Source: Lachnospiraceae bacterium (GTDB lineage: Bacteria; Bacillota; Clostridia; Lachnospirales; Lachnospiraceae). From it: a stretch of 64,000 bases of DNA. The DNA lies in NCBI GenBank assembly GCA_017467845.1, contig JAFUKH010000085.1, positions 1 through 64,000 on the forward strand. Direction: 5' to 3'. The position numbers and the translations under genes were made by a program. Of this stretch, positions 59,780-64,000 are shown piece by piece (the stretch's first letter is position 1; each line of letters starts with the position of its first letter). The notes below the pieces were generated by a model. That model searched no databases. It was not told the DNA's origin and saw only the letters and a list, made by a program, of their open reading frames with translations.

Positions 59780-60422
59780 TTACCCAAATAAATACTGGTA
59801 CTTTCTCATCTGTGCGTAAAGAATGTTCTCTACACGTGCTCTTTCTTCCTCAGGATAGATAGTTGCAGCTTTAAGTAACTCTGTTACATCATTCCTGGTA
59901 AAATAGAATTTCAAATTACACTTATATAAATCTTCTGAAATAGTAAGCTGTTCGTCGAAATCACCATCAATTGTCTTCGCTCTGACGCCTTCCATCAATT
60001 CATACACGTCACCACCCATAGGATAATCAAGTGTTGTATCTGATAAAAGTCCCGCACCATTATCAAAAATAGGACAATACGCAAACTCCCCTGTGCCATT
60101 CATTAATACAGCAATATTATGAGTATGCCGATCCTCATTTAAGAAAAAGGCATCGATGGTGAACAGCTTATCCATATATTTCCCAAAGCCGGTAAGTCCG
60201 GTAAGCCGTTCCACCTGCTTAACCAAAAACGGAAGTCTCTCCTCCACCTCCCTTATGGCAAAAATAGCTTTATACAGACTTTCCCCAAAGAATGAGTGAA
60301 AGAGTCTTTCCAAGGTAATAATCTGCCTTATACCAGATACCATTATTATTCCACTTTAACTGATTTCCCTTAGAAGACTGTCGGTCATTGGTTCGAATGT
60401 CCTGCTCAAATACTTCTACCAT
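59780..60422 (-). pseudogene. HipA-domain kinase gene with internal deletion
   Basis: An ATG at 60422 overlaps the end of the XRE gene and starts a frame MVEVFEQDIRTNDRQSSKGNQLKWNNNGIWYKAD, the usual beginning of this HipA-like family. After about 34 codons the frame is lost. The rest of the protein reappears in another frame (ITLERLFHSFFGESLYKAIF to the end at 59780) with the kinase core FLNEDRHTHNIAVLM (catalytic Asp, Asn) and IFDNGAG (DFG-like). The middle N-terminal half is missing. It pairs with the XRE gene as a toxin-antitoxin or serine/threonine-kinase module that has been inactivated. The C-terminal part could still be translated from an internal ATG at 60343. Confidence 0.75.
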
Positions 60423-60747
60423 CTGCAATCCTTTCTATCTTAATCCAGAAATGATCCTCTGCCATTCTTCCCTCTGTCTTTTCTATAATCATAAAAGGGT
60501 CATAGAATGGCAAATTTAAATCCTTCAATATCAGCTTCATCTTGTCCCTGCTTCTCGGGAAACATCTGGACTCTAAAAATTCTGGTCCGGTAATCGTACC
60601 TTCTGAACGTTCCCATCTTTCTACAGATGCCTTGGAGGAACTAATCAGTTGGGCAAATTCTTTCTGTGTCAGTCCCAGCCTTTTTCTGATTGTCTTAATC
60701 TCATCTGCAGTTGTATATTCCGGTGTTATATATCTTGCTTCTCCCAT
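60406..60747 (-). CDS. XRE-family regulator (antitoxin-like)
   Basis: The 113-residue protein has a helix-turn-helix at about 15-65 (TADEIKTIRKRLGLTQKEFAQLISSSKASVERWERS). A C-terminal tail ends KIERIADGRSI and overlaps the HipA-like start codon by 17 nt. It matches the antitoxin side of a HipA-type pair, and a palindrome at 60772-60792 just upstream is a candidate autoregulatory site. AGGAGG precedes the ATG. Confidence 0.85.
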   Translation of the reverse strand: MGEARYITPEYTTADEIKTIRKRLGLTQKEFAQLISSSKASVERWERSEGTITGPEFLESRCFPRSRDKMKLILKDLNLPFYDPFMIIEKTEGRMAEDHFWIKIERIADGRSI

Positions 60748-60771
60748 GGATATACCTCCTATACTTTGATT

Positions 60772-60792
60772 AAACCATCAAAATGATGGTTT
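60772..60792. promoter_or_regulatory. 21-bp palindrome upstream of the XRE gene
   Basis: Perfect 9-bp arms AAACCATCA and TGATGGTTT flank AAA, 25 bp before the XRE start. It also forms the end of the truncated Mor-like ORF. A likely operator for the XRE regulator. Confidence 0.55.
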
Positions 60793-60876
60793 GTAAAGCA
60801 AAGTACCGCCGGCATATTTCTGAATTTCTTTTAGAAGGGCAGGTGGCAGGACATCGGTTGCGTTTTGGTAGTTCAT
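60778..60876 (-). pseudogene. Truncated Mor/CD3324-family regulator fragment
   Basis: A 32-codon ORF with a strong ribosome site (AAAAGGAG, 7 nt) encodes MNYQNATDVLPPALLKEIQK followed by YAGGTLLYKPSF. The first 28 residues match the N-terminus of small Mor-transcription-activator-like proteins (CD3324 family), which are normally about 85-90 residues. The frame stops inside the palindrome at 60772-60792, so the 3' part seems to have been replaced when the XRE/HipA locus arrived or rearranged. Confidence 0.65.
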
Positions 60877-61070
60877 GATAAGCTCCTTTTCAAGAATTAC
60901 TGCAAAGCAAGAAAAGTTCGCAGACACTTCGTGTTATCTGCGAACGCATGTCTGCCTCGAATTTGCTTCGTAATATCTCTATATTTGCGTACACAAATTT
61001 GTGCTGTCTCGATTACGCTCACTTTGCTCGCTTCATCTCGACCATCATCAAATTTGTAAATAATCGCATT
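60877..61070. other. Intergenic stretch with one hairpin
   Basis: This stretch between the Mor-like fragment and the rpsI terminator holds a hairpin at 60916-60945 (9-bp arms GTTCGCAGA/TCTGCGAAC). Beyond that I see no gene or clear promoter. Confidence 0.5.
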
Positions 61071-61105
61071 AAAAAAGCTCCAAGAGAGTAAACTCTCCGG
61101 AGCTT
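61071..61105 (-). terminator. Terminator of rplM-rpsI
   Basis: A stem with AAGCTCC/GGAGCTT and inner GAGAG/CTCTC pairs is followed by T6 on the minus strand. Flanking AATCGCATT/AATGCGATT can extend it. Confidence 0.88.
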
Positions 61106-61129
61106 CTTGAATGCGATTGCACGCAAATA

Positions 61130-61525
61130 TTATCTCTTTGAGAACTGAGGTGCTCTTCTTGCTGCCTTGAGACCGTATTTCTTTCTTTCTTTCATACGAG
61201 GGTCTCTTGTTAAGTATCCAGCCTTCTTTAAAGTAGGTCTGAAATCAGCGTCTACCTGAAGAAGTGCTCTTGCGATACCGTGACGGATAGCACCAGCCTG
61301 ACCGGTAGTACCACCACCGCGTACAGTTACAAGTACATCATACTTGTCAGTAGTCTCGGTAGCTACTAAAGGCTGCTTAACGATAACCTTTAAAGTCTCT
61401 AATCCGAAATACTCGTCCATAGGTCTTTTATTAATAACGATATCACCCTTACCAGGTACTAAATATACTCTAGCGATGGATTTTTTTCTTCTACCAGTTC
61501 CGTAGTATTTTGTAGTCTTAGCCAT
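61130..61525 (-). CDS. rpsI: 30S ribosomal protein S9
   Basis: The 131-residue S9 shows [40 protein letters not shown] and the C-terminal tail [17 protein letters not shown] that reaches the P-site tRNA. It lies 23 nt after rplM in the usual pair. Confidence 0.98.
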   Translation of the reverse strand: MAKTTKYYGTGRRKKSIARVYLVPGKGDIVINKRPMDEYFGLETLKVIVKQPLVATETTDKYDVLVTVRGGGTTGQAGAIRHGIARALLQVDADFRPTLKKAGYLTRDPRMKERKKYGLKAARRAPQFSKR

Positions 61526-61548
61526 GATAATTTCTCCTCCTTAAACCC

Positions 61549-61977
61549 TTAGAATGTGATTACTTCAGGCTTCTGAGCTGCATGAGCGTGCTCAGCACCT
61601 GCGTATACATGTAATTTCTTGTACATCTGTCTTCCTAAAGGTCCTTTTGGAAGCATACCCTTAACAGCAAGCTCGATAACCTTCTCAGGCTTCTTTGCCA
61701 TCATTTCCTTTAAGGTAGTTTCCTTCATACCACCAACGTAGTCTGAGTGATGATAATAAATCTTCTGATCCATCTTCTTACCGGTAACCTTGATCTTAGA
61801 AGCGTTGATAACGATTACGTTGTCACCGCAATCAATGTGAGGAGTGAAGATAGCCTTATTCTTTCCTCTTAAAATCTTAGCAACCTCTGAAGCTAAACGT
61901 CCTAAAGTCATATCTGTAGCGTCTACTACATACCATTTTCTATCGATTGTAGCTGGACTAGCCATAAATGTTTTCAT
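61549..61977 (-). CDS. rplM: 50S ribosomal protein L13
   Basis: The 142-residue L13 ([59 protein letters not shown]) has the standard length when started at 61977, where GGAGG lies 8 nt upstream. An in-frame extension to 62055 reads into the leader and is rejected. It is followed by rpsI. Confidence 0.98.
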   Translation of the reverse strand: MKTFMASPATIDRKWYVVDATDMTLGRLASEVAKILRGKNKAIFTPHIDCGDNVIVINASKIKVTGKKMDQKIYYHHSDYVGGMKETTLKEMMAKKPEKVIELAVKGMLPKGPLGRQMYKKLHVYAGAEHAHAAQKPEVITF

Positions 61978-62146
61978 TTGAGTTCCCTCCGTGTAAATTG
62001 GTCTTTCGACTTGTTTCTCGTCTCCTTTAAGTCTAAGCGACAGATGTCCGGCCATCCCTTAAGCCCTCCGGAAACATTCCGTTACATGATGCGAGGTACC
62101 TTGCTTCGTCGGGGCTATGACTAACACAAACCACACATCCACACAG
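61978..62146 (-). promoter_or_regulatory. Long structured 5' leader of rplM (L13-leader-like)
   Basis: The predicted transcript carries about 170 nt before rplM. It is rich in potential stems (for example CCGGAGGG..CTTAAGG and GCCGGACATC). In Firmicutes rplM is preceded by an L13-binding autoregulatory leader, and this length and position fit. I cannot align it to the family from memory. Confidence 0.45.
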
Positions 62147-62152
62147 TGATAT

Positions 62153-62181
62153 ATTATAAAATAGCCCGTTTCTATTGTCAA
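62153..62181 (-). promoter_or_regulatory. Promoter of rplM-rpsI
   Basis: A perfect -35 TTGACA (62176-62181) and -10 TATAAT (62153-62158) are separated by 17 nt, just after the truA stop. Confidence 0.9.
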
Positions 62182-62199
62182 CGTTTTTTTTCTAAAAAA

Positions 62200-62940
62200 T
62201 TACAGATACTGGTACTTTACCAGCATAAGACCTTGTGGCGGTGCCGTAGGACCCGCTGCTTGACGATTCTTAGCCTCTATTATCTTCGGGACATCCTCAG
62301 GATTTCTCTTGCCCTGCCCTACTTCCATCAGGGTACCTGCAATAATACGCACCATATTATATAGAAAGCCGTTACCTGTAACACGGATTACCAGCTCCTG
62401 GCCCTGCTCCTCCACAGAAAGCTCATAGATGGTACGAACCGTGGACTCCACTTGGGCACCAACCTGACAGAAGCTCTTAAAATCGTGTTCTCCCACGAAA
62501 TACTCTGCTGCCTCCTGCATTGCCTTCACATCCAGCTTATGATAGGTAAAAAGGCTATATAAGCGCTTTACAGGCATGGGAAACTCTCCCCTGTAAATCC
62601 TGTATTCATAAGTCTTACGACTATTTTGATGGCGAGGATGCCAGTCTAATGGTACCTCCTCCGACTTCTGGATACGAATGTCCTCCGGAAGTCTTTGATT
62701 CAGTGCATAGGATACTTTATCTCCGGGCATACGTGCTGTCGTGTCAAATACTGCAATATTTCCCATGGCATGCACGCCGGAATCTGTTCTGCTTGCACCG
62801 ATTACCTGTATGTCCTCCTGTAGCAAATCGGAAAGGCAACGGTTTAATTCGCTTTCGATGGTCACTACCCCCGGCTGCACCTGCCAGCCACAGTAAGCTG
62901 TTCCATCGTAAGCGACAGTTAATCTAATTCTCTTTTTCAT
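62200..62940 (-). CDS. truA: tRNA pseudouridine(38-40) synthase
   Basis: The 246-residue enzyme has catalytic Asp53 in GASRTDSGVHAMGN, the opening RLTVAYDGTAYCGWQ, and FLYNMVRIIAGTLMEVGQG near the C-terminus. It modifies uridines in the anticodon arm. Its start overlaps the ecfT stop by one base, and it lies upstream of rplM as in many Firmicutes. Confidence 0.97.
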   Translation of the reverse strand: MKKRIRLTVAYDGTAYCGWQVQPGVVTIESELNRCLSDLLQEDIQVIGASRTDSGVHAMGNIAVFDTTARMPGDKVSYALNQRLPEDIRIQKSEEVPLDWHPRHQNSRKTYEYRIYRGEFPMPVKRLYSLFTYHKLDVKAMQEAAEYFVGEHDFKSFCQVGAQVESTVRTIYELSVEEQGQELVIRVTGNGFLYNMVRIIAGTLMEVGQGKRNPEDVPKIIEAKNRQAAGPTAPPQGLMLVKYQYL

Positions 62941-63740
62941 TATAAGATGATTCCTATTACAATCTTAATCACAAGATATCCTGCGATTACAAGGTATGCG
63001 AGACGGTCTTCCTTCTTATAAACAAGGGGCTTCATCTTGGTACGACCTTCGCCGCCTCGATAGCATCTTGCCTCCATAGCCATGGCAAGGTCATTGGCCC
63101 TGCGGAAAGCAGAGATAAATAATGGTACTAATAGCGGCACCAATGCTTTGGCTCTTTTTAACAGATTCCCGGACTCGAAATCAGCACCTCTGGCAATCTG
63201 TGCCTTCATAATTTTATCGGTCTCTTCCAGCAAAATCGGGATAAATCTGAGAGCAATAGACATCATCATAGCCACCTCATGTACAGGAACTTTAAATACC
63301 TTTAAAGGGCTGAGCATCTTCTCCATTCCGTCCGTCAGATTATTTGGCGTAGTAGTCAATGTCATCACCGAAGAACCGATAATCAGCATACTTAAGCGAA
63401 TTGCCATAAATATAGCAATTCGAAGGCCTTCCTTGGTAATCTTCAGCTTCCAAAAGGAAATGAGTACCTCACCCGGCGTCAAAAACAGATTAAAAACAAC
63501 GGTAATTAGAAGAAGGAACACTATTGCCTTCATTCCACGCACCATAAATCGGAACGGTACCTTAGAGAGCTTAATCACAATTGCAAGAAAAAGACCCGCC
63601 AGCAAATATCCCCAAATATTCTCAAAAATAAAAAGGGAAATAATATAGAGCAATGTGCCCCCCAGCTTTACTCTGGGATCCAGCTTATGAATCACAGACT
63701 CTGTCTGATAATATTGTCCTAATGTAATATCTCTTAACAT
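62940..63740 (-). CDS. ecfT: Energy-coupling factor transporter transmembrane protein EcfT
   Basis: The 266-residue membrane protein has about five helices and the two coupling-helix motifs, ARG in MKAQIARGADF and ARC in MAMEARCYRGG. It connects vitamin-binding S components with the EcfA ATPases. It follows the ecfA gene by 3 nt. Confidence 0.95.
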   Translation of the reverse strand: MLRDITLGQYYQTESVIHKLDPRVKLGGTLLYIISLFIFENIWGYLLAGLFLAIVIKLSKVPFRFMVRGMKAIVFLLLITVVFNLFLTPGEVLISFWKLKITKEGLRIAIFMAIRLSMLIIGSSVMTLTTTPNNLTDGMEKMLSPLKVFKVPVHEVAMMMSIALRFIPILLEETDKIMKAQIARGADFESGNLLKRAKALVPLLVPLFISAFRRANDLAMAMEARCYRGGEGRTKMKPLVYKKEDRLAYLVIAGYLVIKIVIGIIL

Positions 63741-63743
63741 AGC

Positions 63744-64000
63744 TTAACCCAACTTTTTCCAAATCTCCTCTGCGGCCTCCTCGATGGTAGTCGCAGTAGT
63801 GTTAACATTTAGCCCCTTTTCCTTCAAGGCATGCATAATATAAGTAACCTGAGGTGCAGACAGACCTACCTCCTCCAGCTCCTTATAGTTCTTAAACACT
63901 TCCTTTGGGGTGTCATCATACATAACACGTCCCTTATTCATTACAATGATGCGGTCCACATACTCTGCCACATCATCCATACTATGACTTACCAAAATAA
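63744..64000 (-). CDS. ecfA: Energy-coupling factor ATPase, C-terminal part (runs off the window)
   Basis: The last 85 codons of an EcfA-type ATPase are present: the switch His in ILVSHSMDDVAEYVDRIIVMNKGRV, then DDTPKEVFKN and the EcfA-specific C-terminal helix (LEEVGLSAPQVTYIMHALKEKG). The Walker and signature motifs lie beyond position 64000. By gene order next to ecfT it is probably the second ATPase, EcfA2. Confidence 0.9.
   Translation of the reverse strand, partial: ILVSHSMDDVAEYVDRIIVMNKGRVMYDDTPKEVFKNYKELEEVGLSAPQVTYIMHALKEKGLNVNTTATTIEEAAEEIWKKLG

Noticed and set aside
1..64000. tRNA or rRNA genes
   Set aside because: No cloverleaf-type sequence with conserved GTTCRA and acceptor stems, and no rRNA stretches, were recognised by eye.

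Overview
The window looks like a chromosome segment of a strictly anaerobic, spore-forming, Gram-positive gut Clostridium relative, most likely Lachnospiraceae. The reasons are moderately low GC, AGGAGG-type ribosome sites, TTGACA/TATAAT promoters, a GerA-type spore germination protein, anaerobic NrdD/NrdG, an ECF transporter beside rplM-rpsI, AzlCD, PadR/DUF2812 and many families typical of this clade. No rRNA, tRNA, phage or CRISPR locus was recognised. Most genes lie on the minus strand.

Layout. 1-2652: a decayed peptide-signalling/export locus (broken C39 peptidase-transporter, a 20-residue peptide gene, LytTR-type direct repeats, AgrC/AgrA-like kinase and regulator). 2733-4983: hpf, a DnaA-box cluster and a secreted NlpC/P60 hydrolase. 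5170-7411: an SDR and an orphan GerA-type protein. 8065-16011: a compact seven-gene run (CapA lipoprotein, metallo-beta-lactamase fold, SprA-like, MotA-like, MotB-like, LUD, and a TetM-like GTPase fused to a NYN/Rae1-like nuclease). 16087-17067: an aldolase-type enzyme. 17208-24928: an amino-acid ABC transporter operon with two uroporphyrinogen-decarboxylase-family proteins, an amidohydrolase and an SDR, preceded by a short leader ORF with four consecutive Cys codons and a terminator. 25088-30238: MATE, EamA, NrdG, NrdD with tandem NrdR boxes. 30396-38580: the Pho region (phoU, pstBACS, YibE/F, and a cohesin-like/dockerin phosphatase pair), with PhoP-type repeats in front of both pstS and the phosphatase pair. 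38687-45537: a frameshifted tandem Uma2 gene, MFS, YgjP-like peptidase, aromatic-acid-exporter-like protein, TPR-DUF4037-DUF4125 protein and thioredoxin. 45783-50270: SDR, AzlDC, DUF368 lipid-carrier translocase, DUF2812 and PadR. 51189-60876: an SH3 protein, methyltransferase, NUDIX, YdcF, a methyltransferase relic, DUF2935, a diguanylate cyclase, a chemoreceptor and a decayed XRE/HipA locus. 61071-64000: rpsI, rplM, truA, ecfT and part of ecfA.

The most unusual structure is a family of three large non-coding quasi-palindromes (7429-8049, 46598-47326, 50391-51188; about 620-800 bp). They share short conserved boxes at matching spacings and have a consistent polarity. Between the boxes each copy has its own sequence, which is nevertheless complementary between the two arms of that copy. 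Two sit between convergent genes and the third directly after a stop codon. I do not recognise them as a described element. Other points of note are the poly-Cys leader attenuator, the peptide/LytTR locus, the cluster of four DnaA boxes upstream of hpf, the TetM-NYN fusion, a tandem array of four 36-nt hairpins at 52019-52247, and a three-operator array in front of padR.

All functions are inferred by reading translations and motifs; no database search or folding calculation was run.
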